Positions 1-11,396 of a stretch of DNA of 64,000 bases are shown here, in pieces. The DNA comes from Hevea brasiliensis (lineage: Eukaryota > Streptophyta > Magnoliopsida > Malpighiales > Euphorbiaceae). A program made the position numbers and the translations under genes. The notes under the pieces are model-generated. The model was not told the DNA's origin. It was given only the letters and a program-made list of their open reading frames with translations, and did no database searches. The DNA is taken from positions 280,934 to 344,933 of the forward strand of contig NW_026614695.1 of the NCBI RefSeq assembly GCF_030052815.1, written 5' to 3'. Numbering within the stretch: the first letter of the stretch is position 1; the number at the start of each line of letters is the position of its first letter.

Positions 1-2595
1 TGTTAACTTCATGTATGTGGAATGGTGACCAAGTGAAAATTTTGAGTTTGAAGACAATTATGGAGGTGTACCATTGTGGCAGTTTGTTAACTCTTGAAGA
101 ATGCTGGAATTCATGCTTGGTTTATGGAATAATGATGTTAAATTGTGTTGGTTATTATGGCAGTTTGGGTATGTGTGTGATGGTGTGAAGTTGGACATGT
201 AAAAGTGTTATGGTTAGGTGATTGAATTGTTGTAAATTTGGTTTGAAAAATTATGCACTTTATAGTGTATGTTGAACGTAATTGTAAGCTGCCAAAATGA
301 CCTATAATATGTTGTGAATTATGTTTAGGTCATGCTACAACCAGAATTGGCTTGAATGTTGAGTTTGGTAAGTGTTAAGAGTGATCCTTGATGTGTATGA
401 AAGAAATGCAATAAGGCAGTTTGTGTTTTAGGCCCAGAACTTTTAGTGTGTGGCTCCAATTGGTATGAGACCAATTGGAGGTGAGACTAGACACAAAATG
501 GGCCAACTTTCATGCAGGAAGCATACAAAAATTCTGCTTGCAAGGTAGCTTGAAAAATGACCAAATCCGGATTAAGTGCAAATAAGGCCTGAAAATTGAC
601 CATTTGGGCAGCAGTTAGTGTTTAGGCCATCACTCACTCAAAACAGGTCCAATTGACCTGAAATTTTGACCATGAATAGTTAAGACCCATATCTACAAGT
701 CTTATGAAGACACAAAATCCCATAAATGACCATAAGCAAGTCAAAGAGCTTGCAAAAGTTTGGGTCCAAAAACTGGCCGAACCAAAATTGACCTAAAATG
801 ACCTAAAATGACCAATTTTGGTGCAATTTGACCAGCAATAGTAAAATGACCATAACTTGGTCTACATAAATCATAATAACCTGAAATTTTGCCCTGCGTT
901 CCATAAGACATAGATCTACAAATTTGTAGTTTCGATCGAAATCTGGGAACTGAGGAAACTAGGTCGTCCGACTAGGTCAAACTAGTATCTCAGAATCCAG
1001 CAAATTGCAAGAAAATGAAGTATACACGGAACTGAAATTGGTAACATGTACCAACCCTAAAAGACTATCAAATGTGACATATTAGTAACACTAAAACCTA
1101 ATTTACCTAAAACGCATCGAGGGTCGATATATTAGGTTGATTAAGTAAATAATAGCATTCAGTGAATTACTTATCAAGCATTATTGTTAGAGACAGTTTA
1201 ATTTAGTACTGAAACACTTTAAATTGTGTTTCTCAGTTAGCAAAGACTCAGGAAAAGGGAAGGAAACACTGAGTCAAGACCAGGAGACAGTTATCAGAGG
1301 TTTGTGCATAACAGCTATTTCTTTTGAATTTTTCAATTGAAATGAATTATGACTATTTGTATATTATTGTTTTAAATTGTGGAAATGTGTTTGAATGGAT
1401 ACTTATTGCTTGAAAAACATTATAAATGGTTTGAAACTGTGAAAAATTGTTTGAATGATATTGATGGATACTTATTGATTGAAAAGCATTAGAAATAGTT
1501 TGAAACCACAGCTATCATGTATATTGATTGTATTCCTCACTAGCTTGTCTAGTGGGACGAATTGAATTCCCTCTCTGGCTAAAGTGTTGAGGTGTGTGCC
1601 TGTTGAGGACGAATCGAATGAGTACTCATATTTTTGCTAGCTAGCTATGTTATTCCTCATTAGTCATCGACTTTTGGGACGAATTGAACTTTGGAACATG
1701 ATTATGCTGTGTGTGATTTATTGATTTGTATTATGAGATTGTGAAATGGAGTTAAATTCTTATTGACATTCACTGTCTTTTGAATTTAATCATGATTTGA
1801 TTTATTGAAATTATTGTGATATTGAGAAATGGAGTTTAAATTCTTGTTGACATTTATTATCTTGAATTTAATTATGGTTTTGAGTATCCACTCTTTATAT
1901 GACTTATCAATTGTGATTTAAAATTTTATTGGTTAATGTTGTGCACCACTGAGACATTGTCTCAAATGATAGCTTTTTATCGCCGCAGAGTAGACAGGCA
2001 TGTGGCAGAGACTAGACTGCTAGTACATCCAGCGAGAGATTATCGGGTATATTGAGTATACCACTTTTTGCATTTTGTACTGTAATGTATGACCACTATA
2101 TGTTTATATTGTTTTTGGTTTTGAGCAGTTGTAAATTAAAATTGTACATTGAAGTTGTAAAGTAAATTATGAGATATTTTGACTTGTAAATTTTGTATTA
2201 TAATTCTTTTATCTCATCCTTTGAAAACTCTGAAAAATTGTTGTGGATTTGAGTTGAGAAAAATATTGTGTAATTTAACTGTTGGAGTTGAGATTGGGAA
2301 ATATATTTGAAGTGCTTTTTACAGGTTTTCTGAAGAACTGTTTTATCCAAAATACATATGGCACTCTGCCAAAATTTTTACAGAAATTACTAACAATCCA
2401 AATGAGTTAGCTATTTCACTTCTGTTCACAAAGGTTTTTAACACCTATAAATAGTGCTCACCACTGTAAAAGAAGTAGGAAAAGTTTTTAAAATCCCTTG
2501 TAGTGTATTTAATGGGTTATCAGTAGACGGAGTTGGTAATTCATTAGGTATACTACGGGATCATGTTATGCCTTACAGAGGGGTAGGGTGTGACA
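1..2595 (+). repeat. 5' LTR of Element 1 (family A), partial
   Basis: This is collinear with 38871-41452 of the 3' LTR. It ends in gggtagggtgtgaca just before the primer site. It holds a CCAATTGG hairpin (456-478), W-box-like TTGACC motifs (about 780-850), the stem-loop module near 1942-1990 (second stem disturbed) and an acceptor-like tttttacag ending at 2324. There is no gene here. Confidence 0.93.
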
Positions 2596-2603
2596 TGTTT
2601 TAG

Positions 2604-2615
2604 TGATATCAGAGC
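2604..2615 (+). promoter_or_regulatory. Primer-binding site (initiator Met tRNA), one mismatch
   Basis: The sequence is tgatatcagagc, against tggtatcagagc in Element 2. It lies 8 bases after the LTR end and would pair with the 3' end of initiator-Met tRNA to start minus-strand DNA synthesis. The G-to-A change is probably post-insertion decay. Confidence 0.85.
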
Positions 2616-2784
2616 AAAGTTTTAAATTCTGTTTTCACATGTTATTTAAATATTCTTTCTTCATAGTACAACTGCTCAATATCATTGTTTGATACATACA
2701 GTACATTACATTATAAATATGCGCTAACGGGAGGAAATCTCCTTGTGTTATTTGTTCAGGAGATCTAAGATCCTCGCATTGACT

Positions 2785-4020
2785 ATGGAAGAGGGTGATC
2801 GTTCAGTCGATCAATTTATAGAGGCTGAGGTACAAGGGGATGCCCCAGCCCTACACAATGGCAGTGGTTCAGTAGCACCAGCCCCTGCAGTACTGCAGTT
2901 TCCTGCTCAGTTCACTCAGCAGATGGCTGCAATGTTCCAACAAATAGCTGGTAATGTGCCTACTCAAGTCCTAATATAGACACCAGTGGTGCAACCACAG
3001 TCTTCTGCTAGGCAGTATGACAAATTGATGAAATATGGGGCTACAGAGTTCAAGGGGACAGTAGATCCTCTAGAGGAAGAACAGTGGTTAGAGAGGATGG
3101 ATAGGGTATTCAAGAAGCTACATTGTACAGAGGAGCTCAAATTTGAATACTCAGAATCTTTGCTATAGGGGGATGCTTATGAGTGGTGGAAAACCATTCC
3201 CCACAGTCTGGTAGAACCTACAGTGCTAACATGGAATGACTTTCTCAGGGAATTCAGACAAAAATATGTCCCCGATGCTTATGTAGACCAGAAGCTACAA
3301 GAGTTCCTAAGTCTGAAACAGGGGAGCAGATCAGTGGCTGAGTATGAAAGAGAATTTTCCCGCCTGAGCCATTATGCAATAAGTCTACTTGCTACCAGCA
3401 GGGAGAGATGCAAGAGGTTTGAAATCGGCTTGAAGCCCAGTATCAGATTACAAGTGGTCAGATTCAAACACACTAACTTCTCTGAACTTGTTTCTCAAGC
3501 CCTAGAGTTGGAAAGAATTGAGTCTGAAGCCGCTTCTGAGAAAAAGAAATCAGAGAAGACAGAGAAAGAGGGAAAATCAATAGAACAGAGTTCCAGTGGT
3601 CCTACTGGAAAGAGGAAGAATCATGGGGGACATGGCAGAGGTGGCAAGAAGTCTGGTAGGGGAAGATATTCAGGACAGAAGCCTCCTCTATCTGGTCAGC
3701 AGAGTACCAGAGGTTCCTACCCTCCCTGCCAATGTGAAACTTGTGGAAGAAATCATGGTGGGATATGCTATAAGGCTATTGGAGCCTGTTATAACTGTGG
3801 AGGCACAGGACACTTTGCTAAGGACTGCACCAGTAGTTACAGAGTTAGACCACCTCCTACTACTGCAGAAGGGTCAGTTCAAAGCCCTGTCACTAGAAGT
3901 TCACAACCACTTAGCAGAGGTAGAGGCAGGGGTAGAGGTAGCCCAACAGGCAGCCAAGGCACAGTGAAACATTCAGAGCAAGACAGTGCTCCAGTCAGAA
4001 TCTATGCAATGAGACAGAGA
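2785..4020 (+). pseudogene. gag: gag of Element 1 (capsid and nucleocapsid), two amber stops
   Basis: Gag forms the virus-like particle and binds the element RNA. The start ATG at 2785 (MEEGDRS) aligns with Element 2 at 9555. Upstream in-frame codons exist but fall in the leader. The frame is continuous except for TAG at 2977 and TAG at 3166, both CAG in Element 2. The retrotransposon-gag capsid domain runs from about 3025 to 3500 ([42 protein letters not shown]). A basic Gly/Arg-rich stretch follows, then an intact CCHC zinc knuckle at 3787-3828 ([14 protein letters not shown]). The linker [13 protein letters not shown] leads without a break into the protease, as in chromoviruses with one gag-pol frame. 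Both stops fit deamination of methylated cytosine in CAG. Confidence 0.92.
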
Positions 4021-5761
4021 GAAGAGGTCGAGACATCTGATGTTATAGCTGATACCTTCTCAACTTTTAATCAAGATGTGTTTATGTTATTTAATCCAGG
4101 TTCTACCCATTCTTATGTGAGTGCTAGCATCATTGATTGTATTGTTGTTCCATGTATAAAAATGGACTTTGAGGTGCTAGTAACAAGTCCGCTAGGACAG
4201 GAGGTCAGGGTTAATAGAATGTATAGAGATTGTCCTTTGGTGATCCAAGGACACACTTTTCTATCTGATTTCATTGAAATGCCCTTCAGAGATTATGATA
4301 TCATCTTGGGCATGGATTGGTTAGCTAGGCATCATGCAGTGATTGACTATAAGCTGAAGACAGTCACTTTTGGTCTCCCTCAGTACAGTGATGTGGTAAT
4401 ACATGGGGAGAGGCAGTTATTGCCATCAAACATCATTTCGGCTGCACTAGCCAGAAAAATGATCAGAAAGGGGTGTGAAGCATACTTGGCACATGTGGTA
4501 GACACCCAAGTGGGGAGTCCAGCATTGAAGGACATCCCTACAGTATATGACTTTCCAGATGTGTTTCCTGATGAATTGCCAGGATTACCTCCGGAAAGAG
4601 AAGTGCAGTTTGAAATTAATGTTATGCCTGGTGTGGATCCAATCTCCATAACACCATATAGAATGGCACCAGCAGAGTTGAAGGAGTTAAAGATACTATT
4701 GCAAGAATTACTTAAAAAGGGCTTCATCTGCCCTAGTGTGTCACCTTGGGGAGCACCAGTGTTGTTTGTTAAGAAGAAGGATGGTACTCTCCGCTTATGT
4801 ATAGATTACCGGCAATTGAATAAGGTGACAATAAAGAACAGATATCCATCACCTCGCATTGATGATCTGTTTGATCAGTTGAAGGGTGCAGCTGTATTCT
4901 CCAAAATTGATTTGCAATCTGGTTATTATCAGTTGAAGGCGCAAGAGCAGAGTATTCCAAAAACTACTTTCAGAACTCGGTATGGCCACTATGAGTTTCT
5001 AATAATGCCATTCGGGTTAACAAATGCTCCAGCTGCTTTTATGGATCTGATGAACACTATCTTCAGACCATATCTCGACCAATTTGTGGTGGTGTTTATT
5101 GATGACATTTTGATATATTCGAAGGAATGCAGAGGAGCATGACAGATATCTGCGTATTGTACTGCAGACTTTAAGGGAGAAACAGCTATATGCCAAATTG
5201 TCGAAATGTGAATTTTGGCTGAAAGAAATCTCCTTTTTGGGACATGTTGTGTCAGCTGAAGGGGTCAAGGTAGATTCCAGCAAGGTAGAATCTATCCTTA
5301 ATTGGAAGCCGCCCAGGAACATCACAGAAATTCGTAGTTTTCTGGGTTTAGCTGGATATTACTATCGGTTTGTGAAGGGGTTTTATATGTTATCTTCTCC
5401 ACTGACCAAACTGCTTCGAAAAGATGTAAAATTTCAGTGGACAGATAAATGCCAGCAAAGTTTTGATGAGTTCAAGAGGTGTTTAACTGAAGCTCCAGTC
5501 CTCACTTTACCTACTCCGGGTAAAGAATACACAGTTTATAGTGATGCTTCTCACAATGGGTTAGGCTGTGTACTGATGCAAGATCGGAATGTCATTGCTT
5601 ATGCATCACGCCAGCTGAAACCGCATGAGAGGAACTACCCCACATGATTTGGAGCTAGCAGCTATTATTTTTGCTCTGAAGATTTGGAGACACTATTTGT
5701 ATGGGGAGAAATGGTACATTTACACAGATCACAAGAGCTTGAAGTACTTAGGCACCCAGAA
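4021..5761 (+). pseudogene. pol: pol of Element 1, part 1: protease, reverse transcriptase, RNase H start
   Basis: An aspartic protease lies around 4040-4380. Its active-site tripeptide region reads FNPGSTHS at about 4090-4113 where Element 2 has FDPGSTHS, so the catalytic Asp is Asn. Reverse transcriptase runs from about 4610 ([29 protein letters not shown]) to the catalytic FIDD at 5095-5106. A one-base insertion near 5123 shifts the frame. The C-terminal RT and RNase H follow at 5143-5647 ([13 protein letters not shown]), and a two-base loss near 5640 shifts it again. The RNase H segment HDLELAAI...[10 protein letters not shown] reaches 5756, where Element 2 is inserted. The protein resumes at 21599. 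Confidence 0.93.
5757..5761. repeat. Target-site duplication of Element 2, left copy (cagaa)
   Basis: The sequence cagaa abuts TGTAACACC at 5762 and recurs at 21594-21598 right after the 3' LTR. Joining at one copy restores the Thr-Gln-Lys-Glu reading frame of Element 1. Confidence 0.97.
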
Positions 5762-8700
5762 TGTAACACCCCTATGTTCGGTAGTGCGTACTACTGTTCC
5801 GGTGACCAATGTTGTCCGGACAGCTAGAATGCCTAGAACTACACTTCGAGATGAGTGAGGAGACATAAAATAATGAAATACAAGAAAAGAAAATACAAGA
5901 AAAAGAAAGGAAAAATAATAGTAAAGAAATGCAACTGTGTTAAGCGAAATGAGAACTCGCGATGGGTGATCAAGACTGAAGTCACGGCATGGACCGTTAA
6001 CTAGCCCTGGACCGCGGGGAACCCTAGAAAATATTTTTAGGACTTTAAATAGACCCCTATTGAAGTATAAATATCATTAGAAATATCAAAGAAAAATTAA
6101 ATAATTAGTACAAAGAAAAGTGAGAAATCGAAAAACGGACAAAACCCGGTGTTACCGAAAAATCGGGAATACAACCCGAACAGGGGCATTGTGGTCATTT
6201 GACACCCTGAGTTGTCTTTTGACCTCAATGTCCATTAAAAATAAATAATATTGCACTTGGAAAATATAATGAAAAATTAATTTAGGGGTACCTAATATAA
6301 ATAGCCAAAAGTGGAGTGAAATTTGGGTAATTAGCACTTAAATAATATTAAATCAATTTCTTATGTGAGTGGACAACTAAGGGATTATAATATGCATTAA
6401 GTGGGCAGATTACTCCACTAAAACTTCATCTTCAACCTTTGAAGACCACCATTGCCGTAAAGAAAGCCTTAGAAACCACCATTGTTGTCCCATTTGTGAG
6501 CTTCATGCATCCATGATCCAAGCTTCAAGTGGTTAGGGTTTCTTCACTAAAAGTGACCACCACACCTTGGGCAGCATTTAGGGAGTGAGAAAGGTAAGTT
6601 TTGATGATTTTTTAAGAAGCTTCAAAATAGGTAAGTTTGTGTTTTTGAATGTTGCTTTGTTAAAGTTTGTAAGCATGTTATGGGTGTTTGATTTATGAAG
6701 AAATTTTTGAGTTTTGATATTGAATGGGAATGTGCACTTTTGGTAGCCATGGAAGCACCTTGAAGGCAGTTTATTTGTGCTTGTAAATGGTGAATTAAAT
6801 GATTGATTAAATGTATATTGTGTAGGAAATTGTTTGGGTGATGTATACTTAGTATATGTAAATGTAAAATGAGATTTAAAGCTTGGAAAGTAATGGAATG
6901 TAAGTGTACCATTGTGGCAGTTTGCTAACTCTTGAAGAATGCTGGAATTCATGCTTGGTTTATGGAATAATGATGTTAAAATGTGTTGGTTGTTATGGCA
7001 GTTTGAGTGTGTGTAAGGTGGTGTGAAGTGGGACATGTAAATGAGCATAAAAAGGTGGTTGAATTGTTGTAAATTAGATTGAAAAATTCTGCACTTGTTG
7101 GTGTACGTTGAATGTAATTGTAAGCTGCCAAAATGACCTATAATGTGTTGTGAATTATGTTTAGGTTGTGGTAAAAGTAGAATTGGTTTGAATGTTAAGT
7201 TTGGTGAGTGTTAAAAGTGATGCTTGATGTGTATGCAAGAAATGCAATAAGGCAGTTTGAGTTTTAGGCCTATAACTTTAAGTGTGTGGCTCCAATTGGT
7301 ATAAGACCATTTGGAGGTGAAACTAGGCACAAACTTTGCCAACTTTCATGAAGGGAGCATACCAAAATTCTGCTTGCAAGGTAGCTTGAAAAATGACCAA
7401 ATCCGGATTAAGTGCAAATGAGGCCTGAAAATTGACTATTTGGGCAGCAGTTAGTATTTAGGCCATAACTCACTCAAAACAGGTCCAATTGACCTGAAAT
7501 TTTAACCATGAATAGTTAAGACCCATATCTACAAGTCTTATGAATACATCAAAGCCCAAAAATGAGCATAAGCAAGTCAAACAGCTTGCACAAGTTCGGG
7601 TCCAAAAACTGGCCGAACCTAAAATGACCTAAAATGACCTAAAGTGACCAATTTTAGTGCAAGTTGACCAGGAATAGTAAAATGACCATAACTTGGTCTA
7701 CATAACTCATAATGACCTGAAATTTTGCCCCGTGTTCCATAAGACATATATCTACAAGTTTGTAGTTTTGACCGAAACCCGAAAACTGAGGGAACTAGGT
7801 CCTCTGGCTAGGTCAAACTAGTATCCCGAAATCCAGCAAATTGCAAGAAAATGCAGTATACACGGAAATGAACTTGGTAACATGTACCAACTCTAAAATA
7901 CTATCGAATGTGACATATTAATAACATTAAAACCTAATTTACCTAGAATGCATCGAGGGTCGAAATATTAGGTTGACTAAGCAAATATTAGAATTCAGTG
8001 AATTACTTATCAAGCATTATCGTTAGAGACAGTTTAAGTGAATACTGAAACACTTCAAATTGTGTTTCTCAGTTAGCAAAGACTCAGGAAAAGGGAAGGA
8101 AACACTGAGTCAAGACCAGAGACTAAGTTATCGAGGTTTGTGCACAACAACTATTTCTTTTGAATTTTTCAATTGAAATGAATTATGACTATTTGTACAT
8201 TATTGTTTTAAATTGTGGAAATGTGTTTGAATGGATACTTATTGATTGAAAAGCATTGGAAATGGTTTGAAACCACAGCTATCATGTATATTGATTGTAT
8301 TCCTCGCTAGCTTGTCTAGTGGGACGAATTGAATTCCCTCTCTGGCTGAAGTGTTGAGGTGCGTGCCTGTTGAGGACGAATTGGATGAGTACTCATATTT
8401 TTGCTAGCTAGCTATGTTATTCCTCATTAGTCATCAACTTTTGGGACGAATTGAACTTTGGAACATGATTAAGCTGTGTGTGATTTTTTGATATGTATTA
8501 TGAGATTGTGAAATGGAGTTAAATTCTTATTGACATTCACTGTCTTTTGAATTTAATCATGATTTGATTTATTGAAATTATTATAATATTTAGAAATGGA
8601 GTTTAAATTCTTGTTGACATTTACTGTCTTGAATTTAACTATGGTTTTAAGTATCCACTATTTATATAACTTGTGATTTGTGATTTAAAGTTGTATTTGG

Positions 8701-9365
8701 TTAATGTTGTGCACCACTGAGACATTGTCTCAGCGATAGCTTCTCATTACTATCGCAGGTAGACAGACGATTGTGGCAAAGCAGACTAGGGCCGCTAGTA
8801 CATCCAGCGAGAGATTTTCGGGTATAACGAGTATACCACATTTTGCATTTTGTACTGTAATGTATGTTCACTGTATGTTCATATTGTTTTTGGTTTTGAG
8901 CAGTTGTAAATTAAAATTGTGCATTGAAGTTGCAAAGTAAACTATGAGATATTTTGACTTGTAAAATTTGTATTATATTTCTTGTATCTCAGTATTTGAA
9001 AAATCACTGTGGATTTGAGTTGAGAAATATGTTGTGTTGAGAAATATGTTGGAGTTGAGATTTGGAAATATATTGAAGTGCTTTTTGCAGGTTTTCTGAA
9101 GAACTGTTTTATCCAAAATACAGATGGCACTCTGTCGAAATTTTTATAGAAATTCCAAATAATTCAAATGTGTTAGTTCTATCACTTCAGTTCAAAAAGG
9201 TTTTTAACACCTGTAAACAGTGCTCACCACTGTAAAAGAAGTAAGAAAAGTTTTTTTTTAAAATCCCTTGTAGTGTATTTAATGGGTTATCAGTAGATGG
9301 AGTTGGTAATTCATTAGGTATACTACGAGATCATGTTATGCCTTACAGAGTGGTAGGGTGTGACA
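5762..9365 (+). repeat. 5' LTR of Element 2 (family A)
   Basis: It starts TGTAACACC and ends GTGTGACA. Landmarks are TATA-like motifs at 6296-6303 and 6386-6393, donor-like sites at 6594 and 6631, a CCAATTGG hairpin with one mismatch near 7292, the stem-loop module at 8717-8756 and an acceptor-like ctttttgcag ending at 9090. Minus-strand ORFs at 6578-7048 are antisense shadows. Confidence 0.96.
6386..6393 (+). promoter_or_regulatory. Candidate TATA box of the family A LTR
   Basis: TATAATAT lies about 38 bp before cttcatcttcaacc, a sequence that also precedes the donor-like site in families B, C and D. That spacing fits a TATA box with the transcript start near 6420. A second candidate, TATAAATA, is at 6296-6303. 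This is inference only. Confidence 0.35.
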
Positions 9366-9373
9366 TGTTTTAG

Positions 9374-9385
9374 TGGTATCAGAGC
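9374..9385 (+). promoter_or_regulatory. Primer-binding site of Element 2 (initiator Met tRNA)
   Basis: The sequence tggtatcagagc is an exact match to the usual plant gypsy site for initiator-Met tRNA. It lies 8 bases after the 5' LTR. Confidence 0.92.
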
Positions 9386-9554
9386 TAGTTTTTAAATTCT
9401 GTTTTCACCTATAATTTGAATATTCTTTCTTAATTGTACAACTTCTCAATATCATTGTTTGATACATACAATACATTACATTATAAATATGCACTAACGG
9501 GAGGAAATCTCCTTGTGTTATTGGTTCAGGAGATCTAAGATTCTCGCATTGACC

Positions 9555-10769
9555 ATGGAAGAAGGTGATCGTTCAGTCAATCAATCTATTGAGGCTGAGG
9601 TGCAAGGGGATGCCCCAGGCCTACACAATGTCAGTGGTTCAAGAAGACCACCGCAGCATCGCAGCCTCGCTCGCTTGCTTAGCAGATGGCTGCAATGTTC
9701 CAACAAATGGCTGGTAATGTGCCTACTCAAGTCCCAATACAGCCACCGGTGGTACAACCACAGTCTCCTACTAGGCAGTATGACAAATTGATGAAGTATG
9801 GCGCTACAGAGTTCAAGGGGATAGTAGATCCTCTAGAGACTGAACAGTGGTTAGAGAGGATGGATAGGGTATTCAAGAAACTGCATTGCATGGAGGAACT
9901 CATATTTGAATACTCAGTATCTTTGTTACAGGGGGATGCTTATGACTGGTGGAAAACCATTCCCCACAGTCTGGTAGAACCTACAGTGCTAACATGGAAT
10001 GACTTTCTCAGGGAATTCAGACAAAAATATGTCCCTGATGCTTATGTAGACCAGAAATTACTAGAATTCCTAAGTCTGAAACAGGGGAGCAGATCAGTGG
10101 CTGAGTATAAAAGAGAATTTTCCCGCCTAAGCCATTATGCAGTGAGTTTACTTTCTACTAGTAGGGAGAGATGCAAGAGGTTTGAAACTGGCTTGAAGCC
10201 CGATCGATTACAAGTGGCTTCAAACACAATAACTTCTCGAACTTGTTTCTCAAGCCCTAGAGTTGGAAAGAATTGAGTTTGAAGTCGCTCTTGAGAAAAA
10301 GAAATCGGAAGACAGAGAAAGAGGGAAAATCAGAGAACAGAGTTCCAGTGGTCCCACCGGAAAGAGGAAGAACTATGGGGGACATGGCAGAGGTGGCAAG
10401 AAGTCTGGTAGGGGAAGATATTCAGGACAGAAGCCTCCTCTATCTGGTCAGCAGAGTACCAGAGGTTCCTATCCTCCCCGCCAATGTGAAACTTGTGGAA
10501 GAAATCATGGTGGGATATGCTATAAGGCTATTGGAGCCTGTTATAACTATGGAGGCATAGGACACTTTGCCAAGGACTGCACCAGTAGTCGCAGAGTTGG
10601 ACCACCTCCTACTACTGCAGAGGGGTCAGTTCAGAGCCATGTCACCAGAAGTTCACAACCACCCAGCAGAGGTAGAGGCAAGGGTAGAGGTAGCCCAGCA
10701 GGTAGCCAAGGCACAGTGAAACAATTAGAGCAAGACAGTGCTCCGGTCAGAGTCTATGCAATGAGATAG
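9555..10769 (+). pseudogene. gag: gag of Element 2, frameshifted
   Basis: The start ATG at 9555 gives MEEGDRSV. The frame is lost around 9640-9680, where a CAG/CTG-rich stretch differs strongly from Element 1 (2870-2925). It is open again from 9686 to about 10200 (capsid domain with GDAYDWW and [19 protein letters not shown]), shifts near 10200, and continues at 10263-10766. The zinc knuckle reads CYNYGGIGHFAKDC, so its second Cys is Tyr and zinc binding should fail. A TAG at 10767 replaces CAG just before the protease. The frameshifts at about 10200 and 10250 coincide with CAG-to-CG and CTG-to-CG differences from Element 1. Confidence 0.92.
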
Positions 10770-11396
10770 AGGGAAGAGGCCGAGACATCTGATGTTATGG
10801 CTGGTACCTTCTCAACTTTTAATCAAGATGTATTTTTGTTATTTGATCCGGGTTCTACCCATTCTTATGTGAGTGCTAGCATCATTGATTGCATTGTTGT
10901 TCCATGTACAAAAATGGACTTTGAGGTGCTAGTAACAAGTCCGCTAGGACAGGAGGTCAGGGTTAATAGAATGTATAGAGATTGTCCTTTAGTGATCCAA
11001 GGACACACTTTTCTGTCTGATCTCATTGAAATGCCCTTCAGAGATTATGATATCATCTTGGGCATGGATTGGCTAGCTAGGCATCATGCCATGATTGACT
11101 ATAGGTCAAGATACCACTTTTGGTCTCCTCGATGCTGATGTGGTAATAAATGGGGAGAGGCAGTTATTGCCATCAAACATCATTTCGGCTACACTAGCCA
11201 GAAAAATGATCAGAAAGGGGTGTGAAGCATACTTGGCACAAGTGGTAGACACCCAAGTGGGGAGTCCAGCATCGAAGGACATCCCTACAGTATATGACTT
11301 TCCAGATGTGTTTCCTGATGAATTGCCAGGATTACCTCCGGAAAGAGAAGTGCAGTTTGAAATTAATGTTATGCCTGGTGTGGATCCAATCTCCAT
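10770..11396 (+). pseudogene. pol: Protease and RT start of Element 2
   Basis: A retroviral-type aspartic protease with [11 protein letters not shown] at about 10840-10872 keeps the catalytic Asp that Element 1 has lost. The open run is 10797-11138. Around 11100-11135 the frame shifts twice where CTG/CAG motifs of Element 1 (4350-4395) appear scrambled. The frame at 11095-11396 continues through [21 protein letters not shown] and stops at the tccat target of the reversed solo LTR. RT resumes at 15173. Confidence 0.9.

Noticed and set aside
4380..4727. Minus-strand frames within pol (also 11106-11402, 17486-17707, 55467-55673).
   Set aside because: They are shadows of the protease/RT and integrase coding frames on the other strand.
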